20,708 nucleotides of DNA, taken from Clostridiales bacterium (GTDB taxonomy: Bacteria > Bacillota > Clostridia > Oscillospirales > Acutalibacteraceae). The notes beneath the pieces were generated by a model that was given only the letters and a program-made list of their open reading frames with translations, was not told the DNA's origin and searched no databases. Below are positions 1 to 7,232 of the stretch, one piece after another. The translations under genes and the position numbers were made by a program. Location of the stretch: assembly GCA_012522615.1 (NCBI GenBank), contig JAAYKB010000077.1, positions 1-20,708 of the forward strand, given 5' to 3'. Position 1 is the first letter of the stretch. Every line of letters starts with the position of its first letter.

Positions 1-2015
1 CCAACAAACTAATCAACGAAACCTCGCCCTATCTGCTTCAGCATGCGTACAATCCCGTGAACTGGTACCCGTGGGGCGGGGAGGCGTTTGAGCGGGCAAA
101 GGCCGAGAACAAGCCGGTTTTACTTTCAATCGGCTATTCCACCTGCCACTGGTGTCATGTGATGGGGCATGAATCCTTTGAGGATGATGAGGTGGCGGAT
201 TTTCTCAATCAAAATTTTATCTCGATAAAGGTTGACCGCGAGGAGCGGCCGGACATCGACTCGGTCTATATGAACGTTTGTCAGGCTTTGACCGGAAGCG
301 GGGGCTGGCCCCTGACCATTCTTATGACGCCCGACCAAAAGCCCTTTTTCGCCGGAACCTATTTCCCAAAAAAGAGCCGGTACGGGCGGCCGGGCCTGCT
401 GGATATTCTCAGAACCGCCGCCGACAGGTGGCGGACGGCGCCCAATGAGCTGACAGCCGCGGGCGGGGAGATTGCCGCGGCAATCTCGGCGGCGGGGGAT
501 TCGGCCGAAAGCTATGAGCTTGACAGCTCCCCCGTTGAAAAGGCGGCAAAATATTTTGACCGCGCCTTTGACGAGGAGTTCGGCGGCTTCGGCTATTCCC
601 CTAAATTCCCTACCCCCCACAACCTCATGTTTTTGGTTCGCTGCCACCTTTTAAAGATACACCCCAACGCCCTTTTTATGGTTGAAAAGACTCTGCAGCA
701 GATGTATCGGGGCGGGATTTTCGACCATATCGGCTACGGCTTTTCGCGGTATTCCACAGATGAGAGGTGGCTGGTTCCCCACTTTGAAAAGATGCTCTAC
801 GACAACGCCCTTTTGACCATATCCCTGCTCGAAACCGCTCAGGTAACCGGCAACCCCTTTTATAAAGAGGTCGCGGAAAAAAACCTGTCCTATATACAGC
901 GCGAGATGACCTCTCCCGAGGGCGGATTTTATTCGGCGCAGGATGCCGACAGCGAGGGCGAGGAGGGGCGTTGTTACACCTTTACCCTGTCCGAAATCGC
1001 GGGGGTGCTCGGAAGCGCCGACGGTGAGCGTTTTTGCAGGTATTTTGATATTACCGACAGGGGAAATTTTGAGGGCAGGAACATCCCCAACCTTATCGAT
1101 AATCCCGATTTTGAAAAACCCGACCCCGAAATCGAAAACATGCTGCCCCGACTTCGGGAATACCGATTAAACAGAACCGCCCTGCACAAGGACGATAAGA
1201 TTCTGACCTCGTGGAACGCCCTGACGGTCGTCGCATATATACGGGCATACCGGGCTCTGGGCGAGGCGAGATACCTTGTCGCCGCCCGCCGGGCGCTTGC
1301 ATTTATTAAAGAACATCTGACCGACAGCAATGGCAATCTGCTTATCAGCTATCGGGAGGGCAGGGCGAAAGGGAGCGGTCTTCTCGACGACTACGCCTTT
1401 CTCGCGTGGGCATATCTTGAGATGTACGAGGCAACCTGTCAAATCGAGTATCTCGAGATATGCCACGCCCTCGCCCAAACCACCCTTGTCCGATTTTCGG
1501 ACAGTCGGGGCGGCTTTTTTATGAACCCGTCCGATTCCGAGCCCCTGATATACCGACCCAAGGAGCAATATGACGGTGCCATGCCGTCGGGCAACTCGGT
1601 TTTGGCATATTGTCTTATTCGGCTGGCGGCGTATACCGGACAGGAAGCGTGGCGGGAGGCGGCAGATCGCCAACTTAAGTTTTACGGCAGGCCGTTTTCC
1701 GACCATCCGGCTTCCTTCAGCTTTGCTCTTATGGCACTGATGCAGGCGGTCTACCCCACCGCCGAAATCGTCTGTCTTGTAAAGGACAAACAGCAGCAGA
1801 CCGAGGTGTCGGACGCCTTTTCGCGCGGCTTTTATCCCTGGATATCGGTGCTGATAAAAACACCCGAAAATGCAAAGCAGCTTGAAAAAATCGCCCCATT
1901 TACCCAAAGCTATTCGTTGGAGCAACCCCTGCCCGCCTTTTACGTCTGTCAAAACCAAAGCTGCGCCGCCCCCGTCCGCTCCTTGGACGAGGTTATGGAA
2001 ATGATCGCTTTATAA
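1..2015 (+). CDS. YyaL/SSP411-type thioredoxin-domain protein (DUF255), 5' end outside window
   Basis: The reading frame is open from the left edge (first full codon at position 3). The residues before the GTG at 57 (NKLINETSPYLLQHAYNPV) are the conserved family N-terminus, so the gene starts just upstream of the window and the GTG at 57 is an internal valine. An N-terminal thioredoxin fold carries a CHWC motif encoded at 144-155 within the family signature SIGYSTCHWCHVM. It is followed by a long alpha/alpha-barrel region resembling N-acylglucosamine 2-epimerase, containing HFEKMLYDNA and FYSAQDADSEGEEG. The C-terminus has the usual paired cysteines (CQNQSC) before the stop at 2013-2015. About 670 residues are present, near the full family length. 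The biochemical role of this widespread family is poorly defined; a redox function is inferred from the CxxC. No partner gene is visible, and a terminator follows directly. Confidence 0.9.
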   Translation, partial: NKLINETSPYLLQHAYNPVNWYPWGGEAFERAKAENKPVLLSIGYSTCHWCHVMGHESFEDDEVADFLNQNFISIKVDREERPDIDSVYMNVCQALTGSGGWPLTILMTPDQKPFFAGTYFPKKSRYGRPGLLDILRTAADRWRTAPNELTAAGGEIAAAISAAGDSAESYELDSSPVEKAAKYFDRAFDEEFGGFGYSPKFPTPHNLMFLVRCHLLKIHPNALFMVEKTLQQMYRGGIFDHIGYGFSRYSTDERWLVPHFEKMLYDNALLTISLLETAQVTGNPFYKEVAEKNLSYIQREMTSPEGGFYSAQDADSEGEEGRCYTFTLSEIAGVLGSADGERFCRYFDITDRGNFEGRNIPNLIDNPDFEKPDPEIENMLPRLREYRLNRTALHKDDKILTSWNALTVVAYIRAYRALGEARYLVAARRALAFIKEHLTDSNGNLLISYREGRAKGSGLLDDYAFLAWAYLEMYEATCQIEYLEICHALAQTTLVRFSDSRGGFFMNPSDSEPLIYRPKEQYDGAMPSGNSVLAYCLIRLAAYTGQEAWREAADRQLKFYGRPFSDHPASFSFALMALMQAVYPTAEIVCLVKDKQQQTEVSDAFSRGFYPWISVLIKTPENAKQLEKIAPFTQSYSLEQPLPAFYVCQNQSCAAPVRSLDEVMEMIAL

Positions 2016-2021
2016 AATACC

Positions 2022-2068
2022 AACAAAAAGCTTTTGCGAACCACCTGCTTTCGCAAAAGCCTTTTTGT
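2022..2068. terminator. Bidirectional intrinsic terminator between convergent genes
   Basis: The arms at 2022-2040 and 2049-2068 pair almost perfectly (one bulged G) around an 8-nt loop, with the core GCTTTTGCGAA. The outer parts of the arms are A-rich on the left and T-rich on the right, so each strand ends in a U-tract. It begins 7 nt after the yyaL stop and ends one base before the stop codon of the convergent coat gene, so it can serve both. Confidence 0.88.
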
Positions 2069-2069
2069 T

Positions 2070-2321
2070 TTATCCCTGCTGCAATTCCGACTTGATCTGT
2101 TGAATATCCTGATCCGCCGCCATCATTGCGGGCTTGTAAAACCCTTTGGACTCCGCCAGCTTATACAGTTCGTACTGCCCTTTTTCGTCGTTGCCGCGTA
2201 TCTGCTGAAGTGCCGACCTAAGTTCGAGGTTGGCACATTCGGCAATAGCCGTGGTGTAGGTAGTAAGGCTCGCCTTGGCCATTGACAGCGCGTCGTTTAC
2301 CATGGTTTTATCCTGCAACAT
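2070..2321 (-). CDS. CotF-like spore coat protein
   Basis: 83-residue protein. The sequence (for example MVNDALSMAKASLTTYTTAIAEC, then ELRSALQQIR, then QYELYKLAESKGFYKPAMMA) matches the coat-F family found in many endospore formers: a short all-helical protein rich in Gln and Ala, with no signal peptide or membrane segment. Its start is the ATG at 2319-2321, preceded by a very strong Shine-Dalgarno (AAAGGGGGG, about 7 nt upstream). It lies 14 nt downstream of a second, shorter coat-like gene, so the two are almost certainly co-transcribed. It would be made in the mother cell and deposited in the spore coat; that timing is inferred from the family. Confidence 0.85.
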   Translation of the reverse strand: MLQDKTMVNDALSMAKASLTTYTTAIAECANLELRSALQQIRGNDEKGQYELYKLAESKGFYKPAMMAADQDIQQIKSELQQG

Positions 2322-2335
2322 ATCCGCACCCCCCT

Positions 2336-2521
2336 TTATTTCAAAAATGACATAAGCTGCTGCTTGGTTTTCTTGGCATCCTGAGCGGACTTTTCAAAAT
2401 AGCTTCTCACCTGCTGGTCCATCGCCTGCTGTGCATAGGCTTGAAACTTTTCGCATACCATATCATGCTCTCCGATGATGTGGCGAAGATGCTGCAGCTC
2501 AATCTGGTTTAGTGAAGACAT
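2336..2521 (-). CDS. Small CotF-related spore coat protein
   Basis: I place the start at the ATG at 2519-2521, giving 61 residues beginning MSSLNQIELQHLRHIIGEH. An AAAGGGG Shine-Dalgarno sits about 8-10 nt upstream, whereas the 20 extra in-frame codons further upstream have no ribosome site and look non-coding. The protein is helical, Gln-rich and cytoplasmic, ending KKTKQQLMSFLK, a pattern seen in the short coat-F-like proteins that often sit beside a full CotF homologue in Clostridia. It is first in a two-gene unit with the gene ending at 2070. The pair lies back to back with nrdD, sharing a 264-bp divergent intergenic region. Confidence 0.78.
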   Translation of the reverse strand: MSSLNQIELQHLRHIIGEHDMVCEKFQAYAQQAMDQQVRSYFEKSAQDAKKTKQQLMSFLK

Positions 2522-2551
2522 CGATAAAAACCCCTTTCTTGATTTTAATTT

Positions 2552-2580
2552 ATTATTTGAATTTCGGTGCAATTTATACA
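2552..2580 (-). promoter_or_regulatory. Possible sporulation-sigma promoter of the coat gene pair
   Basis: On the minus strand TGTATA (2575-2580) is followed after 15 nt by CAAATAAT (2552-2559). This resembles mother-cell or forespore sigma promoters (sigma-E -10 CATACAnT; sigma-G -35 TGnATA), and no good sigma-A pair is apparent. It would start transcription near 2545, about 25 nt before the coat start codon. The match is partial, so the sigma assignment is tentative. Confidence 0.3.
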
Positions 2581-2661
2581 CTTTTTTATAATAAAAAACA
2601 TCAGCGCGGGGCTTTTACGGCCTTGAATCTCCGAACTTTAAAAAATAGTGTAAGAAGTCGA

Positions 2662-2690
2662 TTGACAAGCCATACCTCCTGACTTATAAT
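2662..2690 (+). promoter_or_regulatory. Sigma-A promoter of nrdD
   Basis: TTGACA at 2662-2667 and TATAAT at 2685-2690 are both perfect consensus hexamers separated by exactly 17 bp. The expected start of transcription is near 2697, giving a leader of about 90 nt before the nrdD GTG at 2786. This also excludes the in-frame TTG at 2696 as the translation start. Confidence 0.88.
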
Positions 2691-2701
2691 ATATCTTGTG
2701 T
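2686..2701. promoter_or_regulatory. NrdR-box-like operator, proximal copy
   Basis: ATAATATATCTTGTGT matches the NrdR consensus acaCwAtATaTwGtgt at 13 of 16 positions by my alignment. It overlaps the -10 box and the predicted transcription start of nrdD, which suits repression by NrdR, the ATP/dATP-sensing repressor of ribonucleotide reductase genes. nrdR itself is not in the window. Confidence 0.6.
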
Positions 2702-2717
2702 CCGGATTATAATATAA

Positions 2718-2733
2718 ACAATATATATTGTGG
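2718..2733. promoter_or_regulatory. NrdR-box-like operator, distal copy
   Basis: ACAATATATATTGTGG matches the NrdR consensus at 14 of 16 positions. Its start lies 32 bp from the start of the proximal box, about three helical turns, which is the usual arrangement of paired NrdR boxes. Together the two boxes make regulation of nrdD (and probably nrdG) by NrdR likely. Confidence 0.65.
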
Positions 2734-2785
2734 TTCATTTATAATAAATTCTGTTCATAACATACAAGAAAAGGTGGGGTTTTTT

Positions 2786-4870
2786 GTGGCGTTGACTCAA
2801 ATCATTAAGCGTGACCGATCCACAGTTCCTTTTAAGAAGGAGAAGATTGTTCTTGCTATTTACAAGGCGGCAACCGCTGTGGGCGGAAACGATTTTTCCC
2901 TTTCGGAAAAGCTCGGAGACGAGGTTGTCCGGATTGCCGAGCAGCGTTACCCCGATGGAGTTGTCGATGTCGAAAGCATTCAGGACATCGTTGAAAAGGT
3001 ATTGATTGAGTCGGGACATGCAAAAACCGCCAAGGCCTATATTCTCTACCGTGAAAAAAGGCGTTCGGCCCGGGAGTCCAACGCCCTGATCGGTGCAACC
3101 ATTAATATGTTCACCGAATATCTCAATGACCGCGACTGGCAGATAAACGAAAACGCCAACACCCAGAAATCCATCAACGGGCTGAATAACTATATCCGCG
3201 AGGCCTTTACTAAAAATTACTGGCTTCACGAGGTTTATCCCGACGAGATTCGCAATGCCCATCTTTCGGGCGAAATACATATCCATGATCTGGGGTTTTT
3301 CGGGCCTTATTGCGCCGGATGGGATCTGCGCCAGATATTGATGAAGGGCTGCGGCGGCGTTCCCGGCAAGGTGGAATCCAAGCCCCCCAAGCACCTGCGT
3401 TCCTTCCTCGGTCAGATTGTAAACTCGACCTTTACCACACAGGGCGAAAGCGCAGGCGCACAGGCATGGTCTTCCTTTGATACATATTGCGCCCCTTTTA
3501 TCCGGTATGACAAGCTGGACTACAAGACCGTCCGTCAGGCTCTTCAGGAATTCATCTTTAACCTCAATGTGCCCACCCGGGTAGGTTTTCAGTGCCCTTT
3601 CTCCAACCTCACCTTTGATATAGTCCCGCCCCGCACCCTCAAGGACCAGCCCGTCATTGCGGGCGGACAGGTCATGAAGGAGACATATGGCGATTTTCAG
3701 GAGGAAATGAACCTGCTGAACACGGCGTTTTGCGACGTCATGATGGAGGGGGATTCCAAAGGGCGGGTGTTCACCTTCCCAATCCCCACCATTAACGTAG
3801 GCAAGGATTTTGACTGGGACAGTCCGGTTGTCGATAAATTTATGGAGATTACCAGCAAATACGGTATACCCTATTTCTCCAACTATCTGAACTCGGATCT
3901 TTCTCCCGAGGACGCCCTTTCGATGTGCTGCCGGCTCAGGCTGAACACCGCCGAGCTGCGCAAGCGCGGGGGCGGATTGTTCGGCTCAAACCCGCTCACC
4001 GGCTCGATTGGGGTCGTCACCATCAACCTGCCCCGCCTTGCCTATCTTTCCAAGACCGAATCGGAATTTAAAATCCGGCTGTGGCAACAGATGAACATCG
4101 CAAAAAACAGCCTTGAAATCAAGCGCAAGGTTATTGAGGAGCAAACCGCAAAGGGGCTTTATCCCTATTCGGCAAACTACCTTCAGGACGTGTATGAGCG
4201 GACGGGCAGCTATTGGTATAACCATTTCAACACCATCGGAATTATCGGCATGAACGAGGCGTGTCAGAACCTTTTCGGCAAGGACTGCGACCTCACCACC
4301 AAGGGCGGACAGGAATTTGCCGTTCGGGCGCTCAATTACATGCGGGACGTTATCATGGATATTCAGGACGAAACCGGAAATTACTACAACCTTGAAGCCA
4401 CCCCCGCCGAGGGGACAAGCTATCGTCTCGCCAAAAAGGACAAGGAGCGTTATCCCGATATTATAACCGCGGGCGAGGATGTTCCGTACTATACCAACTC
4501 CTCACAGCTTCCCGTCGGATATACCGACGACATTTTTGAAACCCTTGAGCTTCAGGACGAGCTGCAGTCGCTTTATACCGGCGGTACGGTGCTGCATCTT
4601 TATCTCGGAGAGGAGATTCACGACCCCAAGGTTACAAAAAATCTCATAAAAAAGATTTTCACAAACTACAAGCTTCCGTATATCTCCATCACCCCTACCT
4701 TCTCAATCTGCAATAACCACGGGTATATCTCGGGCGAACATTTCTCCTGCCCCGAATGCGGGATTGATACAGAGGTGTGGAGCCGGGTTGTCGGTTATCT
4801 CCGTCCGGTCCAAAACTACAATACCGGCAAAAAAGAGGAGTACAGAAACCGCAAGAAATATGTGATATAG
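2786..4870 (+). CDS. nrdD: Anaerobic (class III) ribonucleoside-triphosphate reductase
   Basis: NrdD reduces ribonucleoside triphosphates to deoxynucleotides by glycyl-radical chemistry in the absence of oxygen. I start it at the GTG at 2786, preceded by AAGGTGGGG about 6 nt upstream, giving 694 residues, close to the family's usual length. An ATP-cone allosteric domain fills roughly residues 4-95 (begins ALTQIIKRDRSTVPFKKEKI). The catalytic barrel contains CGGVPGKVESKPPKH and LSMCCRLRLN. The C-terminal metal site is C642, H645, C655 and C658 (CNNHGYI, CPEC), and the glycyl-radical site is G670 in SRVVGYL. The activase gene nrdG follows 84 nt downstream on the same strand. Control is probably by NrdR through two boxes at the promoter. 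The protein would be inactivated by oxygen, in keeping with a strict anaerobe. Confidence 0.96.
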   Translation: MALTQIIKRDRSTVPFKKEKIVLAIYKAATAVGGNDFSLSEKLGDEVVRIAEQRYPDGVVDVESIQDIVEKVLIESGHAKTAKAYILYREKRRSARESNALIGATINMFTEYLNDRDWQINENANTQKSINGLNNYIREAFTKNYWLHEVYPDEIRNAHLSGEIHIHDLGFFGPYCAGWDLRQILMKGCGGVPGKVESKPPKHLRSFLGQIVNSTFTTQGESAGAQAWSSFDTYCAPFIRYDKLDYKTVRQALQEFIFNLNVPTRVGFQCPFSNLTFDIVPPRTLKDQPVIAGGQVMKETYGDFQEEMNLLNTAFCDVMMEGDSKGRVFTFPIPTINVGKDFDWDSPVVDKFMEITSKYGIPYFSNYLNSDLSPEDALSMCCRLRLNTAELRKRGGGLFGSNPLTGSIGVVTINLPRLAYLSKTESEFKIRLWQQMNIAKNSLEIKRKVIEEQTAKGLYPYSANYLQDVYERTGSYWYNHFNTIGIIGMNEACQNLFGKDCDLTTKGGQEFAVRALNYMRDVIMDIQDETGNYYNLEATPAEGTSYRLAKKDKERYPDIITAGEDVPYYTNSSQLPVGYTDDIFETLELQDELQSLYTGGTVLHLYLGEEIHDPKVTKNLIKKIFTNYKLPYISITPTFSICNNHGYISGEHFSCPECGIDTEVWSRVVGYLRPVQNYNTGKKEEYRNRKKYVI

Positions 4871-4888
4871 TTTTTCGGTAACAAGAAA

Positions 4889-4930
4889 AATGTAAATACC
4901 GCCGGTATAATGTCCGGCGGTATTTACATT
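4889..4930 (-). terminator. 17-bp perfect hairpin between nrdD and nrdG, terminator-like on the minus strand
   Basis: The arms at 4889-4905 and 4914-4930 are a perfect 17-bp inverted repeat around an 8-nt loop. Read on the minus strand the hairpin is followed by TTTTTCTTGTT, the form of an intrinsic terminator. On the plus strand, the direction of both flanking genes, the tail is GGGTAGTAAT and has no U-tract. It may stop antisense transcripts coming from the right, or be an RNA processing or stability element between nrdD and nrdG. Confidence 0.65.
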
Positions 4931-4954
4931 GGGTAGTAATAAGGGTGTGGATTT

Positions 4955-5641
4955 ATGGTCATTGCGGGAATGGTAAAAAGCTCGTTTGTCGATTATCCGG
5001 GGCTTGTGTCCTGCGTGTTTTTTGTTCCGGGCTGCAACTACGACTGCTTTTACTGTCATAACCGTCGGATAATAGGCGGCGGGCAGGAGGAAATCAGCCT
5101 TGAATATGTGCGGGGGTTTCTCGGCTCGCGCGTCGGCCTGCTCGATGCGGTTGTCGTCAGCGGCGGCGAACCCACGCTTCAAGAGGATTTGGTTGGTTTT
5201 TTGGCAGAATTAAAGCGGTATGGATTCAGGGTAAAGCTGGATACCAACGGCTCAAACCCCGACGCGGTGGCAAAGGTGCTTGAAAAGGGGGTTTGCGACT
5301 ATTTTGCAGTTGATTACAAGGCGCCTCTTTCAAAATACCGGGATGTCTGCGGCGGTCATGTGTCGGGCGAAGACGTTTTGAAAACCATAGAGCTTTTGAC
5401 CGATAAGGGGGCGGCGTTTGAAGTCCGAACCACGGTTTTTCCCCAGCTTAGCGTTGACGACCTGCTCACGATGGCAAACGAGCTGCCGGTTGTGCCGCGC
5501 TATGTCCTCAATCGCTACCGCAAGCCCGAGATATTCCGCAGCTGCGACGAGGAACGGGTAAACGCCCCGCCCTACACCCAAAAACAGCTTGACGAATTTG
5601 CCAAACAGATTAAACCCTATCAGCCGAATGTGACAACTTAA
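4955..5641 (+). CDS. nrdG: Anaerobic ribonucleotide reductase activating protein (radical SAM)
   Basis: NrdG uses a [4Fe-4S] cluster and S-adenosylmethionine to install the glycyl radical on NrdD. The cluster-binding CxxxCxxC motif is C27, C31 and C34 (GCNYDCFYCHNR), preceded by the family start MVIAGMVKSSFVDYPG and followed by the SAM-binding VVSGGEPTL. At 228 residues it is the longer NrdG form common in Clostridia and archaea rather than the roughly 155-residue E. coli type. The ATG at 4955 has an AAGGGTG Shine-Dalgarno 7 nt upstream. It lies downstream of nrdD and probably depends on the nrdD promoter, although a strong hairpin separates the two genes. Confidence 0.94.
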   Translation: MVIAGMVKSSFVDYPGLVSCVFFVPGCNYDCFYCHNRRIIGGGQEEISLEYVRGFLGSRVGLLDAVVVSGGEPTLQEDLVGFLAELKRYGFRVKLDTNGSNPDAVAKVLEKGVCDYFAVDYKAPLSKYRDVCGGHVSGEDVLKTIELLTDKGAAFEVRTTVFPQLSVDDLLTMANELPVVPRYVLNRYRKPEIFRSCDEERVNAPPYTQKQLDEFAKQIKPYQPNVTT

Positions 5642-5646
5642 AAGTG

Positions 5647-5684
5647 AAAAAAGCGGGGAGCATGCTTTATGCCTCCGCTTTTTT
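5647..5684. terminator. Bidirectional terminator overlapping the end of the convergent gene
   Basis: The arms AAAAAAGCGG (5647-5656) and CCGCTTTTTT (5675-5684) pair perfectly, with a partly paired 18-nt interior. Each strand ends in a run of T. It sits 6 nt after the nrdG stop, and its right arm lies inside the last codons of the convergent gene, whose stop codon (5667-5669) falls in the loop. Confidence 0.85.
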
Positions 5685-6407
5685 ATACAAAAACGCACGG
5701 CCTTTATTTCCTGTGCGTATAATCGCGCCTATATTATACAATACGTTGCATATTTCGGTCGCCCTGCGTCTTGGGATTTTTAAAACTGCCGACAGCTCGG
5801 CGGCGGTAAACTCCGGGGACAGATCCCGGGGCAGCAAGGCGGTATAATCCTCGGGCTTGTTCAAATCTATTGTTTCATACAGGGCGCAGGGAATCCGCTC
5901 CATACGGTGGGCCCCTCTTTTGCCGTCGCGCGACCAGCCGTCCTGCAGGCGGTATTCATCCATATCAAGCATGACCAATCTGATGGTCAGCCTTTCGTCA
6001 CGCAGAAACATTTTAATCTTGTAAAGCTCGTAAAAGGCGTCCCAAACTCTTCCGGTTTTGGGGGAACGGCGGGGTTTCGTGGTCTCCCCGCTTTCGGGGT
6101 TGACCCAGACAATCCGCTTTTCACGCGCAATCGGGTAAACCACGGTTACGGGATGCTCGGGCAGGATTTTCTCCAGCTTGGGCCGCAGGGTGTTAAAGGA
6201 GCGGGTGTGTATTTCATATACCCTCCCTCCGTCAAAAACGTCGGCCACCAGCCTGCCCAGCCCAAGGGGTACCTCGTGGTGGGCCTCGTCGGGGTCTATC
6301 CAGTATTTGAGGATTACATGCAGGCTTCGCTCTCCGAGGGTTCCGATTCCGCGGCGCTCATGCAGGCGGGCAAGCCCGCGGCTTCGCGCGGTCTCAAAGG
6401 CTGTCAA
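5667..6407 (-). CDS. Uncharacterised protein, possible PD-(D/E)XK-like core plus C-terminal winged helix
   Basis: I do not recognise a named function; the 246-residue sequence resembles conserved hypothetical proteins of Clostridia. The start is a TTG at 6405-6407 with a strong AAAAGGAGGGG sequence 7 nt upstream, itself overlapping the stop of the thioesterase gene, so the two are translationally close and co-transcribed. Visible features: an N-terminal helix with E27 (TLGERSLH), then D56 (ADVFDG), then E65-I-H67 (RVYEIHT), which together resemble the D...ExK core of PD-(D/E)XK nucleases with K replaced by H. A charged middle holds SPKTGRVWDAFYELY and DGWSRDGKRGAHRMERIP. A region at about 198-240 (FTAAELSAVLKIPRRRATEI, ending KGRAFLYKK) looks like a winged helix. 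No signal peptide or membrane segment is present. The nuclease fold is inference from motif spacing only. Confidence 0.75.
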   Translation of the reverse strand: MTAFETARSRGLARLHERRGIGTLGERSLHVILKYWIDPDEAHHEVPLGLGRLVADVFDGGRVYEIHTRSFNTLRPKLEKILPEHPVTVVYPIAREKRIVWVNPESGETTKPRRSPKTGRVWDAFYELYKIKMFLRDERLTIRLVMLDMDEYRLQDGWSRDGKRGAHRMERIPCALYETIDLNKPEDYTALLPRDLSPEFTAAELSAVLKIPRRRATEICNVLYNIGAIIRTGNKGRAFLYKKAEA

Positions 6408-6423
6408 GGGTAATCCCCTCCTT

Positions 6424-7182
6424 TTATTCGGGCTTAAAGCTCACACAGGCATCAAAGCAGCGGCCTCTTGAGTGGCTGCCCGAAACCCATGCCCTGTCCC
6501 CGCTTTCACCGTGTCGGATGCCTGCCGCCAGCTCGATTATCTCGCCCTCGAGCGCTTCGTTCAGAAAGGAGATTGTAAACCCTTTTATATCACGGTTTCT
6601 GGTTTCCCTCGGCAGGGCATCCATTATAATATCGGCATATACCGCGTTGTTCAGATGACCGTTATAATCGGTATCGGACCAGCGCACATCCCTGAATCCG
6701 GCGGACTGCAAGCCATTCGGTAGGCTGCATTTTTCCGGGTCGGGACAACCATTGAGCCTATCGGGCTGTTCGGTCACCGCAAAGCTCGAAAAAACCGAGG
6801 GGCGAAGGATTTTATGGGTGTCGGGATCGACCAGCACAAAGGCCGAAACGCTCTCGATAAGCGGCTCGCCGTTTTTATCGTAAAACTGATAGCAACGAAA
6901 GAACTGAACCCCTTTTGAGCTTCGGTGCCAGGTTGTCAGCCTTATCTCCTGGTTGAATTCGGGTCGGCGGTGGATAACGCTGTTGGTGCGGGTTATGACA
7001 AATGCCAACCCGTTGCGGACCAGCTCCTCAAAGCCCAGCCCTCCCTGCTCAAACTGCCGCTCCCCTACCTCCTGCTGCAGCTTTAGCTGGCTCGAAAGCT
7101 TGAGTTTCCTGTCCTGCCCCACATCAAAAGAGGTAATCCGCATATCCCATGTGTAATCAAGCGGCACCGGATACCGACCCAA
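6424..7182 (-). CDS. Acyl-ACP thioesterase
   Basis: The protein hydrolyses acyl-acyl carrier protein to release free fatty acids in the cytoplasm. At 252 residues it has the double hot-dog layout of the family. The first domain begins YTWDMRITSFDVG and contains a long helix with LQQEVGERQFEQGGLGFEEL. The second has the catalytic Asp-x-Asn-x-His as D172, N174 and H176 in SDTDYNGHLNN. The start is a TTG at 7180-7182 with GGGAGGG about 5 nt upstream; an internal ATG 13 codons later would remove conserved residues. The uncharacterised gene ending at 5667 follows 16 nt downstream. The fatty-acid chain length it prefers cannot be read from the sequence. Confidence 0.9.
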   Translation of the reverse strand: MGRYPVPLDYTWDMRITSFDVGQDRKLKLSSQLKLQQEVGERQFEQGGLGFEELVRNGLAFVITRTNSVIHRRPEFNQEIRLTTWHRSSKGVQFFRCYQFYDKNGEPLIESVSAFVLVDPDTHKILRPSVFSSFAVTEQPDRLNGCPDPEKCSLPNGLQSAGFRDVRWSDTDYNGHLNNAVYADIIMDALPRETRNRDIKGFTISFLNEALEGEIIELAAGIRHGESGDRAWVSGSHSRGRCFDACVSFKPE

Positions 7183-7232
7183 TATAATCCCTCCCGTATA
7201 TTGACGTTTGTTTTATACCTTATGTATATTAT

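Noticed and set aside
1167..1958. Long open frame (263 codons) antisense to yyaL
   Set aside because: A shadow of a GC-rich gene; no ribosome site or recognisable protein pattern.
2696..2785. In-frame 30-codon N-terminal extension of nrdD
   Set aside because: The TTG lies at the predicted transcription start and inside an NrdR box; the GTG at 2786 has a strong Shine-Dalgarno and fits the family N-terminus.
3576..3583. ACCCGGGT and similar SmaI-type palindromes scattered in genes
   Set aside because: They lack the TCCCGGGA core of Noc sites and are expected by chance in GC-rich coding DNA.
6968..6976. GGTGGATAA resembling a DnaA box
   Set aside because: A single isolated near-match inside the thioesterase gene, with no cluster or AT-rich unwinding region; oriC is not in this window.
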